From contig JALJCO010013705.1 in NCBI GenBank assembly GCA_023101725.1, forward strand, positions 124,001 through 188,000: a stretch of DNA of 64,000 nucleotides. The letters run 5' to 3'. The translations under genes were made by a program, and so were the position numbers. Within the stretch, counting starts at the first letter, position 1. The number at the start of each line of letters is the position of its first letter. Source of the DNA: Atherinomorus stipes (Eukaryota; Chordata; Actinopteri; Atheriniformes; Atherinidae). The notes under the pieces are model-generated. The model was not told the DNA's origin and made no database searches. It worked only from the letters and a program-made list of their open reading frames with translations. This document shows positions 1 to 9,435 of the stretch, piece by piece.

Positions 1-284
1 GCTGGTAAGCTAGCTTTTATAATAGCTTTGAATAAAAGAGATGAGAAACCCCAGTTTTGTTTTAGATCTGCTGGGGCATAAATTTGTCTCTGCCGCAGAC
101 GATTGCATCAAACATGGTCCCTATCGAGGTCCTCCCTCATGTACGAACGCAAACTGATGAGGAAGGGTAGTTCTTATAACTAAACTCGAGCCGGGTAGTT
201 ATAGGAACTGCATTCCTGAAACCTCTCTGTCCGAATGTGCCAATTGTTGTCAATATAACTCAAATCCTGGGCCAAATATTCAGC

Positions 285-415
285 CTGGAAGTTGGGTAAA
301 AACAAATAACCCAATTTTTAACCCAAAAATTAGTTGGTCCCCTTTTAACCCAGAAGTGGGTAAAAAAAATAACCCATTATGGGTTATTTTTGACACAGGA
401 ATTTTTAGTGTGTAG
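285..415. mobile_element. Palindromic AACCCA/TGGGTT repeat remnant
   Basis: The stretch alternates AATAACCCA and TGGGTTATTT motifs on both strands, so it can fold on itself. This is the look of a short fish MITE built from AACCCA-type inverted motifs. I see no clear ends or target duplication. No coding potential. The family is inferred from composition only. Confidence 0.4.
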
Positions 416-1423
416 AGCTGCACAGATCTAATGTTAATTCTTGATTTTATCAACCTAAAATAATTAAAGATTGATTAGTTTAAATTGAAGTTCAATTCTA
501 CATGAAAAAGTGTGTTATTTGTGTTCGAACTCTCTTAGATTTGTCTGTGAGCTGATGCCATGTTGCCGTTTACATTCAGGGAATTGTGTGCCTCCACAAT
601 AAATTTTTACCTGCCACTTCATTTTATGTTGTGGGCAGATTAACATCATAGGGGTCACCTGGGTGCAAATGTGTTGTAGGACCCCTCACAATACCGTACA
701 TGTCAGGTTCTGTACAGTATTTCCCCCGGTGCCCAGAAACCAATAAGAACACAGAAAATCAGCCAGCAACTATTCCAGTTTCGGCTTTATGAAAACAGCA
801 GAATCAGTCAAAAAAAGCTCCTGAACAACTCTGTACCCTGTGGATCAGAGATACTTGGAAGAATGTTGAAGTGGAGAAAATCCTCAGGCCAGATTGAGAT
901 CTCGAAAAAAAAAAAAGCAAATTATGGAATATTTTCTTCCTCCATATCAGTTATAAATGTGTGTAGAAGAAATGTACAACAATTCTGCCAGTGACAAGTC
1001 TGATGAGACGGCTGTGTCATGATGGAGGGGAAATGTTGACTTATCACTCTTCTTATGTGCAGTACACTATAAACTCCAGGAACTGACAAGCAAGGATTAC
1101 TACTGTAGGTGGTCTCACATGACCTGAGACAGCTAAATGAGCAGACAGGGGATGCTTAGAAAACACAGTTCAAACTCATGTCAGTGAGTTTGGATGATTG
1201 CAAATTAACAACGCTAATATTAGCAGCTACAGTTAACAAAACACAGTCTGGTATCTTGTTTCTGCTAAATACAACAAATATCTGATTTTAAACAAGTTGT
1301 GTTTATCGGCCTCCTCTCAGATTACAGATGTTTAAATAAGGGTGAGATGGTTTGTTTCAACAAGCAAGAGAGAAGAAAGAGAAAATTTGTATTCTGGAAT
1401 CTGGATCACCAACTTTGCTTTAG
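416..1423. other. No recognised feature
   Basis: About 1 kb of AT-rich sequence with a 14-A run near 905. There are no ORFs of note, no transposon ends that I recognise and no RNA gene. Probably old intergenic or intronic DNA. Confidence 0.5.
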
Positions 1424-1600
1424 AGCAGTGTTACCCAAACTTTTTGAGCCATAATCCCCAAAATAGAACTGGTGTTCATATCCCCCCACCCCCACTGAGT
1501 TGTTAAATGTGTGCATATCAAAGGGGTCATCCTGCCATCCTCTAAATGCTTGGAAACTGTCAGAATCTTCATAAAAAGGAAGGATAAAGTGTTTTTTGGT
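1424..1600 (+). repeat. Interspersed repeat, CCCAAACTTTTTGAG family, copy 1
   Basis: The segment opens with CCCAAACTTTTTGAGCC followed by a C-rich run and ends in a block containing GTCAGAATCTTCAT. The same order of motifs recurs at 52798-52990 in the same orientation, with CCCAAACTTTTTGAG and GTTAGAATCTTCATGAA. Two diverged copies within the window show it is interspersed. Class is unclear; it is a common type of fish MITE or SINE. Confidence 0.55.
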
Positions 1601-1748
1601 GGAGCCTGTTAACAGCTGTAACAAAGCACGTACCGTACTATTGAGCGCACCTGAACACAAACCGCACTCACTGAAAAAAATAGAGATTTATAGGCTGAAC
1701 TTGTCCATAAGCCACAACATTTACACAGAAAGGTTTTTTTTCATTTAA

Positions 1749-2733
1749 CTCACTGGCTGCCATTCACGTGTTTCCACGTTAATTCAAATCCGAACGTTAA
1801 CTGCCAATCACGTGTTTCCACATTAATTAAGGGTTTTAATCGGGGGAGCTGTTTTAATTTCTGGCGGAGCTTGTCAGAGAGAACCAAGGGCTCATCATAA
1901 TTTTTTCGGTAGTTTTCATCTAATCCAGCAGATGGCGGTGTCAGACAAGCTTAAAAAAACCTACCAGGAAGTGATGCGATTCTATGATGCTTCCTGTGTT
2001 AGTGGTTGCTAACGGCTGTTACCCCAAGAAGTATGCTGGATTCTGTTGCGAGGGTGAGAGAACATGGCGACCGGTCGTAATCGAAGCAGCATAGGAGGTG
2101 GATGACAGAAGAAAGTTTGTGGAAAAAGTGATCGGTGACAGACAGACACGATCGATCGAAGACACGATGGAAATACAGCAGCGAAGTGCGCCAGCTGAAA
2201 GTCAAAGTAAGTCAACAGCACGCGGTTGTTTCCCGCGGGGGGGGGGGGGGGGGGTGCATGCGCACATAAGGTGCGGGAGAGGGAGGAGGGAGAAGTAGAG
2301 AGACATTTCTGCTCTATGTTTTTGCCAAATGTTATGTTGTGTAACAAACTTGTGGCTTATTTAGCTAGTAAATAACTATTTTGCCTCAAACTCTTTTCTC
2401 AGTGTTGTATTTGTTGTTTCATAGAAGTAAACAGCTGTTCAGATGATGAAGGACTGTACCATTCAAAGATAGTTTTCTTAGCTTTTTGGTCAGAAACAGG
2501 CATTTTCGCTGCAACAAAGCCATGTTCTACTGCAGATTACTAAAGAATGGAAAAAGCTAGAAAAAAATGTTTTTTCTGATTAAAGAAGGGAGTCTAAGCT
2601 TTCCTTTGGTACATTCAGTGTTTGTATTGGCATAGTACACAATATTCTGTGGATCTCCCAAAATCAGTGAAAATGATTAAAAATCCTGGCAATATGGAGC
2701 GCTCTGCTCGGAAAAGGTCTGGCAGTCAATGAG
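1749..2733 (+). mobile_element. Non-autonomous piggyBac-like transposon, copy 1
   Basis: The 985-bp element is flanked by TTAA at 1745-1748 and 2734-2737. Its ends are inverted repeats, CTCACTGGCTGCCA on the left and CTCATTGACTGCCA read from the right. TTAA target duplication and a CTGCCA-containing terminus resemble vertebrate piggyBac ends. Just inside the left end the motif CCAATCACGTG recurs as a subterminal repeat. It carries a remnant first exon at 2064-2105 and an 18-G run at 2237-2254. A second copy lies inverted at 21303-22238 and a diverged third at 12655. It lacks any transposase core. Confidence 0.7.
2064..2105 (+). pseudogene. First-exon remnant of a piggyBac-like transposase
   Basis: An ATG in good context (aacATGG) opens MATGRNRSSIGGG and meets a stop at codon 14. 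The inverted copy at 22047 on the minus strand begins with the closely similar MATARNRSSLGGG and reads further. Conservation of the start and of the basic RNRSS motif in two copies suggests this was the N-terminus of the parent element's protein. Here it is broken by the stop. The assignment to a transposase is inferred from its place inside the TTAA element, not from a catalytic motif. Confidence 0.4.
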
Positions 2734-2737
2734 TTAA

Positions 2738-3280
2738 TTGAATAGTCTACCAGTCACATACATATACTACAGGCCACATACCTACAAGTGTTCTGGATAC
2801 GTTAGGAATGCTGCTCAGGAGCTTATTTTCACCATCTACAACATTTCAACCTGAAAAGGTAAAAGAAGAGCTTTGAGCACAAGCTGTTTTTTTTTTTTTT
2901 TACTGTAGATAACACAGATCTTTACAATTTTACATTAAAGGAGCTGTAGCATGCTTTTCAAATGCTCCAAAAGCCAACTACAGGCTGGCTAACATGAAGA
3001 TGTTCCGCTTGCCACTATAGAAACTAAATTGGTGCTTTTTTTATGTGTTTAATTTCCAACATGGAAGTAAAGCAGCTAACTGCATTGAACAGCCAAAGCT
3101 CTTGACCAATCTCAACATGTTTTACACCCATTTGATGATGTCGCTCTGGAACAGTCACAGATTTTGAAGAGTCACAGATTAACGCCAGCCTACCAACTCA
3201 TGTGGATGGCTATTTGTAAACACTAATGGGTGATCAGACTCAGATCACCGGAAAAAAATGGATTACTCTTTGATGGACAA
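2738..3280. other. Mostly unrecognised; one-sided TTAA terminus
   Basis: At 2935 the motif TTAA-AGGAGCTGTAGCATG looks like the left end of one of the window's TTAA elements, but I find no matching right end. A poly-T run sits near 2888. Nothing else is recognised. Confidence 0.35.
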
Positions 3281-3482
3281 GCGGCAACCTCCGGTGGCCA
3301 ACTATGAGGCAACCCGGAAGAAGTCATCATTTGTAGTTCTCCCTTCATCCACTAGGGGCTGGCTGCAAAGCATTGCAAATCTCCATAGACTCCCATGTTA
3401 AAAAGGCCAACTTCACAGCAGAAATAAACATGTTTACAGCCTGGTTCAAAAAATCATTTTAGGTTTAATAGGTCAAGTTTAC
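3281..3482 (-). repeat. Interspersed repeat shared with 17468-17868 (inverted copy)
   Basis: This block runs from GCGGCAACCTCCGGTGGCC through CATCCACTAGGGGCTGGC and CATGTTAAAAAGGCCAAC to CAGCCTGGTTCAAAAAATC. The reverse complement appears at about 17690-17868, where the repeat continues further. Three copies of the family occur in the window (also 48525-48880). Order of motifs is conserved, so it is one dispersed element. Its class is unknown to me. Confidence 0.6.
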
Positions 3483-3669
3483 CTTCATGTCAACTATGAG
3501 GGGGGTGATTTTTTATTTTATTTTTTATAATTCATCCATTTAGATATTATTTAATCTTGAAATTACACATAATTAAGGGGGTTTCCTTTTGATTGACATC
3601 AACTGAAAACATTTTCCAAAGTTTTTTTCATCACCTGAACCATAAGCACATAGGCCTGTTATAGTTTAA

Positions 3670-3970
3670 AGGTATAGTCCGAAGTTCCCCCATAAAAAAT
3701 AAACGTTAGACTTGAGCAAGTGAAATCCATCTCAAACCCCGCCTTTGGGCCTCTACCCCCGTGCCATGGTGCGTTTGAACTTAACTCTCTGTCCCCCTGC
3801 CTGTAATTCACTCTTTTGTATTGTTCTGGTCTGGTCGGGACGTTTCTGGGTGAAGATTTCTGTTTATGCCGGCAGCCAATGACAGAGCTAAGAGCATGAC
3901 GCTGTGTGGGAATATGCTCATGATTGGAGCAGACGCCAGTCACTCAAACTCTCGAAGGAAAAAAAAAAAA

Positions 3971-4010
<40 letters not shown>

Positions 4011-4235
4011 AAACACTGTGTATGCACCGAAGAAAAGGTAAGAGCTTCAGATAATGCAGTTTGGAAAACCAGGGTTAATAACAGTTTGGCTTGTACCCGC
4101 TTCTGAGCTCTGAAGGAGAAGCTTGAAGTTGAATAGGCTAGCTAGAACGAGGCCATTAGCCTGAGAGGGAGGAGCGCTAAGTTTGAATACTGTTGTTTGC
4201 AAACAGAAACGCTGGAGGGACTTCGGACTCGACCT
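3670..4235. mobile_element. TTAA-flanked MITE, 566 bp
   Basis: TTAA at 3666-3669 and 4236-4239 flanks terminal inverted repeats AGGTATAGTCCGAAGTTCC and, read from the right, AGGTCGAGTCCGAAGTCCC. TTAA duplication occurs in piggyBac and Kolobok elements. The AGG start is unlike the usual CCC start of piggyBac, so a Kolobok-like parent is the better guess. An (AAAG)n microsatellite at 3957-4010 has expanded inside it. No transposase is present. Confidence 0.7.
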
Positions 4236-4239
4236 TTAA

Positions 4240-5210
4240 CGTCTCAAATCAAATGATGAATATTAACGGTTTCGTGAATTTTGACGGACCACCAGTCAGT
4301 CCGTCGCTTCTGGCGGTTAGTGGAAATTCAGATTACATCAGAATGACTGGGTGATGAGAATTCTGTGAGAGATGCTCCATCTCCTGTTCCTACCCTGTAT
4401 TTCAATAAATAGGTGGAGTTAGAGTAAAGCATTGACACGCCCAGCAAAATGAGGGGGGCCACTCCCCTGCAGCTGGAATGCAGCTGGAATTTGCAGGGAA
4501 CTTAGCTGGAAGACCCACGCCATTCAGCTGGCTTTCAGCCTGAAGGTGAACTTTTAAACCCCTACTACTGTAGCTGATGGCTGCTTGTCTCAGAGAAAGT
4601 CTTCTGGCAGGCTGTTTGTTTCTTTCTGAGAGAGAATGGATAGGTTAGGATGATTGGAGTCTCTCTTGAACAAACTGGGCATCTTGTTACAATGCTGCGC
4701 ACACGTATTTGGCGCATGATTGGTGAAATTTGGTGAACTGATTTCTACGTATTTCTAAGGCAGTCATTTGCTGTAAGGTAGAAATTGGACTGAAAATCAT
4801 AGATTCATACAGATTACTCAAATATGCATGAATGAAGAGACTTGAATGACGTTTTTATGAATAAATAACACACGAACATGGTTTAAAAAAAAAAAAAATA
4901 AAGCTCATCAAAGTCCATTTTTCATGATCGGGCACCTTCAAGGAACATTTTTATATTGTTCCACACTTTTTTGAAGCAGTTCTTTTCAGATTGATGACAA
5001 TTTGCCCATCTTTAAATGAAAGACTTTACTTCTGTGAAATGCTCCTTGTGTACCCATCATTCCTGACCTGCCACCAATTAACCAGATTAGTTGTTCAAAT
5101 GATCCACCAGATTATTCTGTTTACCATAAATCCTCTAACAGTGACCTCTATTCTATTACAAACTGTCCCTCCATTAATTTCCAGGGGTAGCATTGAGAAA
5201 AGTAAATAAT
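4240..5210. other. No recognised feature
   Basis: Roughly 1 kb with no convincing ORF, RNA gene or transposon ends. A poly-A run sits at about 4886. The sequence near 4395-4460 resembles dispersed fish repeats but I cannot name it. Confidence 0.45.
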
Positions 5211-5378
5211 TTCCGTCCCTCTAATACAAGCCTCCTTTTTTTTCCCAATGAGAGGCTGCTGTTTGCTATGCCTGCCCCAGAGTGCTAGTGTGCACGAAGC
5301 TGGCACAAAGGCACCAACACGGTACTTCCTCTTCCTGCAGCGCATGCTAGGAAACAAAACCAAGACACAGCAGCAACA

Positions 5379-5640
5379 TGGCGACTACCGGCACGATAAA
5401 CAGAAAAGAAAATTTAGTGTGAAATTAAAGATACCATTCTGGAGAATGCACACGAACACGCTGGAGCGAAAGCTGCAAAACACTTCGATGTTCACCCAAG
5501 ACAAATCAGGTACAGGAAAAAGCAACAGAATAAACTGTCTAGAGCTGAGAAAAGCCAAGCCGAATGGGGAGGAAAAAAAAGTCAGCCAGGACTTGGAGAC
5601 AACGTGTATTGTTTGAATTCATGATGTGCGAGAGAAACAC
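5379..5640 (+). pseudogene. Pogo/CENP-B-like DNA-binding domain relic
   Basis: After an ATGG start at 5379 the sequence reads KRKFSVKLK, then, after a frame change near 5431, ILENAHEHAGAKAAKHFDVH and PRQIRYRKKQQNKL, and after another frame change EEKKVSQDLE followed by a stop and IHDVREKHTE. This order (basic start, helix-turn-helix with AAKHF, an R-x-W/Y-x-KKQ motif, then WIHD-x-R-like text) matches the N-terminal psq/Brinker-like DNA-binding region found in pogo-type transposases and related CENP-B-like proteins. At least two frameshifts and one stop show it is dead. A GT that could be a splice donor follows at 5650. No DDE catalytic domain is visible downstream. Confidence 0.45.
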
Positions 5641-5775
5641 ACAGAGAGGTAATTGTACTGGGCTGTTTAAGTTTTTCATGCAGCAATTTTCAATAAATGA
5701 GCCCAGTACATTTTAGTGGGCTCAAACTGACAAAATGTTGATTTATTCATTGTGATCCATTTGAAAAATAGAAAT

Positions 5776-5870
5776 TTAAACCTCTCTTCTAATAAAAGCT
5801 CTCCTTCCAATAAAAGACCGGTCCCCTGTGCCCTGAAACAAATAAAAGCCCCGGTCACTATTTGAGGATT
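5776..5870. repeat. Dispersed repeat with AATAAAAG periodicity
   Basis: Three spaced AATAAAAG-like units (TCTAATAAAAGCTC, CCAATAAAAGACCGG, CAAATAAAAGCCCCGG) are separated by GTGCCCTG-type text. This phrase is familiar as a fish interspersed repeat. It abuts the LINE tail that follows. Confidence 0.4.
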
Positions 5871-5879
5871 CACAGTATA

Positions 5880-6262
5880 TTACTGTTTGTACCAGTTGTG
5901 GGTCCTTTTTTGTTGCGGGTCCAAAGCTTTGGGATGCTCTGCCCCACCACATTACGCCGGCCCGGTCGATTGAGCCTTTTAAATCTCTTTTAAAGACGCA
6001 CCTGTTTGTACTGGCTTTTAACACTAGTGTGTGATTTTGTTTTATTTCCTGATTGTTTAAATCTTTTAGTCTTGTATTATTTATTTTACTTTTCTTATGT
6101 ATGTACTGCAGGTGTCTATGTGTACGTGTATGTATATGTGTGTGTATATATGGGCTGTGTGTATGTGGATATATGCGCATATCGGCAAACATGTACAGCA
6201 CCTTGGGCACCCTATGTTGTTTTAAGTGTGCTATATATAAAAAAAAAAGACCTTGAGTTGAT
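5880..6262 (+). mobile_element. LINE 3' end (5'-truncated copy)
   Basis: The copy holds the last part of a reverse-transcriptase ORF (5918-6034), a T-rich 3' untranslated part with a GT-rich microsatellite near 6110-6165, and an end reading GTGCTATATATAAAAAAAAA. GTGCTATATAAATAAA is a typical tail of fish non-LTR retrotransposons. Upstream coding domains are missing, as expected for 5' truncation during insertion. Confidence 0.6.
5918..6034 (+). pseudogene. LINE ORF2 C-terminal tail
   Basis: The reading GPKLWDALPHHITPARSIEP is followed by FKSLLKTHLFVLAF and a stop. G-x-x-LWNxLP followed by FK-x-x-LKTHLF is the usual last block of fish LINE reverse-transcriptase proteins. It is in frame for 38 codons with its natural stop. 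The polymerase domain itself is absent, so the fragment is inactive. Confidence 0.6.
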
Positions 6263-7541
6263 TTTCCAGCCTCTGGTTGCTTCATGTTCCAACATTTTTT
6301 AAATGTGCTGCTACCATCAAATTCAAATTGAGCACCCCCCCCCCCGACCCCCCCCGTGAAATACTAAAATGTCCGTTTCAACATCTGATATGATGTTTCT
6401 GAACTTTTATGGAATAGGAGTTGTCCTTCAGCCTGCCTCTGTGGTGCTCTACACTGAGTCTTGGGTCTACATGTGCACTCCTGCTACACTGCTGTGACAC
6501 AACTAAGCCTCAAGCTGGGGGAGGGAGCTCCCATCACAGTTAATTTTCTCCTTCAGTGCTGCAAGTTTTTCAATAAATTTGAAATTAATTATTTATTGCA
6601 ACCCTTAGATGAGTTGATTTGTGAATTTTTGATTCCCCCTGAGTTCTTTCTCCCCACTTTCCCCTCATTGTGTGTTTTTAGTGCTGCTATTCTTCATCTC
6701 CTGATCACACACTGGTTTGCATCTTTGAAGTTAGGTGAAGCCTCACAGTACCCCAGGTTTCTTCACATTTTGTCTAATATTCAGTCTTGTTTGTGCTCAG
6801 TGTGAGTTTCAGAATTTCTATTCTGCACAGCTGCTCTCACACTGTGTAAACCCGTGACCTTCAGTCACAGGACAGCCTCGTTAACCACTCGCCCACCTGC
6901 CAGATACTGTTTATCATTTCTCCAATGATTCTGCTATATTTTCAAAGCAATAATTTATTCTGGATCATTACCCTCTGTGCAACAGTGAGACGCTCTGAGG
7001 CACCTACCAATGATTCTGGGGAATTCATAACACCACTTTGCCCCATTTATTATAATCGGAGTAAATCATACATGTGTAATAGTGATCTAGAAACCACTTT
7101 GCATTAATAATTTGTGTGCAGACTGGCAAAAGGTGTTGAAAATGAACGTTGGGTCAGCAAGGTGTGTTTGCCCTCAATTACACCCTTCCAGTCTATCTGC
7201 TTCTTGGTGAATGTGAGTGAACGGCGACACTTTGCAGAGACGTGACTTCACATAGAGACTATGCTGCAGGCTGAAAGTGTAAACTCTTTCCTGGAGAAGA
7301 ACACATTTGTTGGTTCATCTGTAGTCTGGTGCAATGATATGGTGAGTACACCCTTTTCATGTCTGCAATTATTTTATTATATCTTTTTTGGGGGGAAGAC
7401 TGAAGATATCAAACTTTGCTACAATGTAAAGTAATTTTGTAACTGTGTCAATTTATTGTCACTTCAAAATAACTTAATACAGAACCAATAATGGCAGGGT
7501 TTCCCAGACATAGTTAAGAAGATGTTAGCGCTAAGAGCTTC
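6263..7541. other. Mostly unrecognised; C tracts and one tRNA-like SINE head
   Basis: A CCCCC-rich tract lies at 6333-6356 and a tRNA-like block at 6843-6905 (listed separately). Open frames here, such as 6461-6805, show no motif that I recognise and are probably chance. No gene is supported. Confidence 0.4.
6843..6905 (-). mobile_element. tRNA-derived SINE head
   Basis: Read on the minus strand the block begins GGTGGGCGAGTGGTTAACGA, an A-box-like phrase, and 30 bases on has GGTCACGGGTTT, which resembles a decayed B box. GAGTGGTTAA is typical of Ser/Leu tRNA D arms. The T arm and acceptor do not pair, so it is a SINE or tRNA relic and not a working tRNA gene. Confidence 0.4.
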
Positions 7542-7545
7542 TTAA

Positions 7546-8157
7546 AGGGATATTGTGTAAGTTCTCCTGTTATCTATTCACAGAAATGTATTATTTCATT
7601 CAAAAGTGTGTTTCCATTAATTAACATCACTCTCATCAACAAACTGAAGTGCTCCTGTAAACTCGGAATTTGCCGTTCGTATCATTCATATCTACATCGA
7701 ACGGGTCAGTTCGGTGGTAGCTACCATGTCGTGTCACCATGTTTTTACGTTCAGTAGAAGCGCGACAGAAGGAAACTCACCAGAGACACCGGAGTTGTCA
7801 GCTCAGCTTTTGAAAAGTCACCGCAGTGCAGTGAGGAGGAACCAGTGTTACACTGATGCTGGGTTCACGTTCAGTCGGGCAGACGGCCGTCAGTAACAAA
7901 ACCAGATATCATTTTAATCACAGAAGCCGAGACAAAGACGGTAAAACATGGGTCAGGGAAAACAATATATCACATCACCATGACAACAAATCTGATGTGG
8001 ACTGAAGTCACTTTAACTGACAGACCACGTCTTCACATAGAGGCTGTTTATGCCTTTACATGCAGCCGCTGCCATCTGTCTGCCTGGTTTCACGCAAACG
8101 CAGCATTAAAAGTTCTAGCGAGTTGCTTGTGATATACAATTGTTACACAATGTCCCT
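7546..8157. mobile_element. TTAA-flanked MITE, 612 bp
   Basis: TTAA at 7542-7545 and 8158-8161 encloses inverted ends AGGGATATTGTGTAA and, from the right, AGGGACATTGTGTAA (14 of 15 identical). Same target duplication and AGG start as the elements at 3670, 16556, 28328 and 32206, but different internal sequence. The open frame 7714-7896 inside has no recognised motif. Non-autonomous. Confidence 0.75.
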
Positions 8158-8161
8158 TTAA

Positions 8162-9336
8162 AAATGTCCTTTCGGCTTCTTCTCAAGAAAAAAGTGTTTC
8201 CCATATTCGTTCATCATGTTAAGAAGGTCTTAGCAAATAGGGATCTCTAAGAATGCTCTGACCCAGTCTTTCAACCCTTATTAGCTGGCAATCGCACATA
8301 GGTCCAAAAGAAAGAAGCAGCGTATCACACAGTTTGGAGTTGTGAAACAGCGCAATTTAAAAATGATCTGATCTTAATATTAAGGCCTTGTATTAGTTAA
8401 AACAGTCAAAAAAACTAATTCATTCATTTAGTTTGGGAAATGTCCATTGCTGCTGAACATAGTTTGACAATAAACACTTCTCATGATAAATGTTGGAGCT
8501 GTATGTTTCAGCAAGGCTCTTTGAGGCTCAACGCTGCAATACAAGTGCACTGAAATCAGACAGTGGAAGAGAAAGACAAAGACAAGTGAGTATGACCAAC
8601 AAAAGTGTGCATAATCACTGTATTTACTACAATTTAACCGCACATTCAGCATGCTCAGAGTATTAGTGAAAATAGGTCTGATGGGGTTAGAATCCAGATA
8701 GATGCCATGGCTGCTTTACAGCATATTCTTGTAGAAAACCAACAGTGTCGCCAAAAGCAAAGCAAAACTGTCTATCCTAATGCATTCATGCGGCAGCACT
8801 GCAGTCCGCTGCATGTCAGTCAGACCGTGTGATACAAGTAAACTACTGGTTGCAATGTGGTGAGATACAGCGCATCATAAGCCTGTGTGCTCCACAAATC
8901 AGCAGGCTAGCAGGTGCAATTTCACCCTTAGCCCCGGGGGTGCAGTGCCTGGCAGTGTAAATGGTCATCATATGGGGAAAAAAAAGCAATGCAAATTCAC
9001 AATTTGAGTTTTCATACACTTGAAAAAACCTCATACAATAAATGGGTTGGAGTTGAGATGAATAGTTAGCTACCTGCTTGTTCCCCAGGAAGCCTCAGCC
9101 TATAACATAGTTACACAACGGTTTTTATTTGGTTAGCAGGTCCGAGCATCAGTCAGACCTTTGTGAGAGCTGCAAGTCTGTAAAAACTCATCTGTAAAAA
9201 CTCATCCCTTCCATCAGCACCGAATAGCAGGAATTGGTCATTTGCACTGTCTCGAAAGTGCCAATCGATGCCTTTATGTCTTGTTTCTGTCCCTCCCCTC
9301 TCCCCCTACTGTGTGCCCTGCTCAGTGTAAACAAAC
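8162..9336. other. No recognised feature
   Basis: Unremarkable sequence. The flanks of the preceding MITE (7495-7541 and 8162-8275) both contain TTAAGAAG and GTTTCCCA phrases, hinting that the MITE sits inside an older repeat, but I cannot set its bounds. Confidence 0.35.
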
Positions 9337-9435
9337 ATGGCTGACAGACTACTGGATGCTGCTGTGGCAAAAAGAAAAAGAACAGATAAGAATCAAGTTG
9401 TGGAGGCATTGACATCTGCAGTGTGGACTTTTTAG
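9337..9435 (+). CDS. Short ORF, exon-like, basic N-terminus
   Basis: An ATG in strong context (aaacATGG) opens MADRLLDAAVAKRKRTDKNQ and closes at codon 33 with VWTF-stop. A short leader then a KRKR basic cluster is a common start for transposon-encoded or nuclear proteins. The text after DKNQ could be intron read-through, because GTTGTGG follows. I recognise no family with certainty. It may be the first exon of an unlisted transposon protein, or chance. Confidence 0.25.
   Translation: MADRLLDAAVAKRKRTDKNQVVEALTSAVWTF

Noticed and set aside
3866..4106. Lys-rich open frames over the AAAG repeat
   Set aside because: They are translation of a microsatellite inside a MITE.
5248..5616. 122-codon open frame starting MRGCCLLCLPQ
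   Set aside because: It crosses the pogo-like relic in the wrong frame for most of its length; only one short block (KRKFSVKLK) is in register. Not a real gene as it stands.
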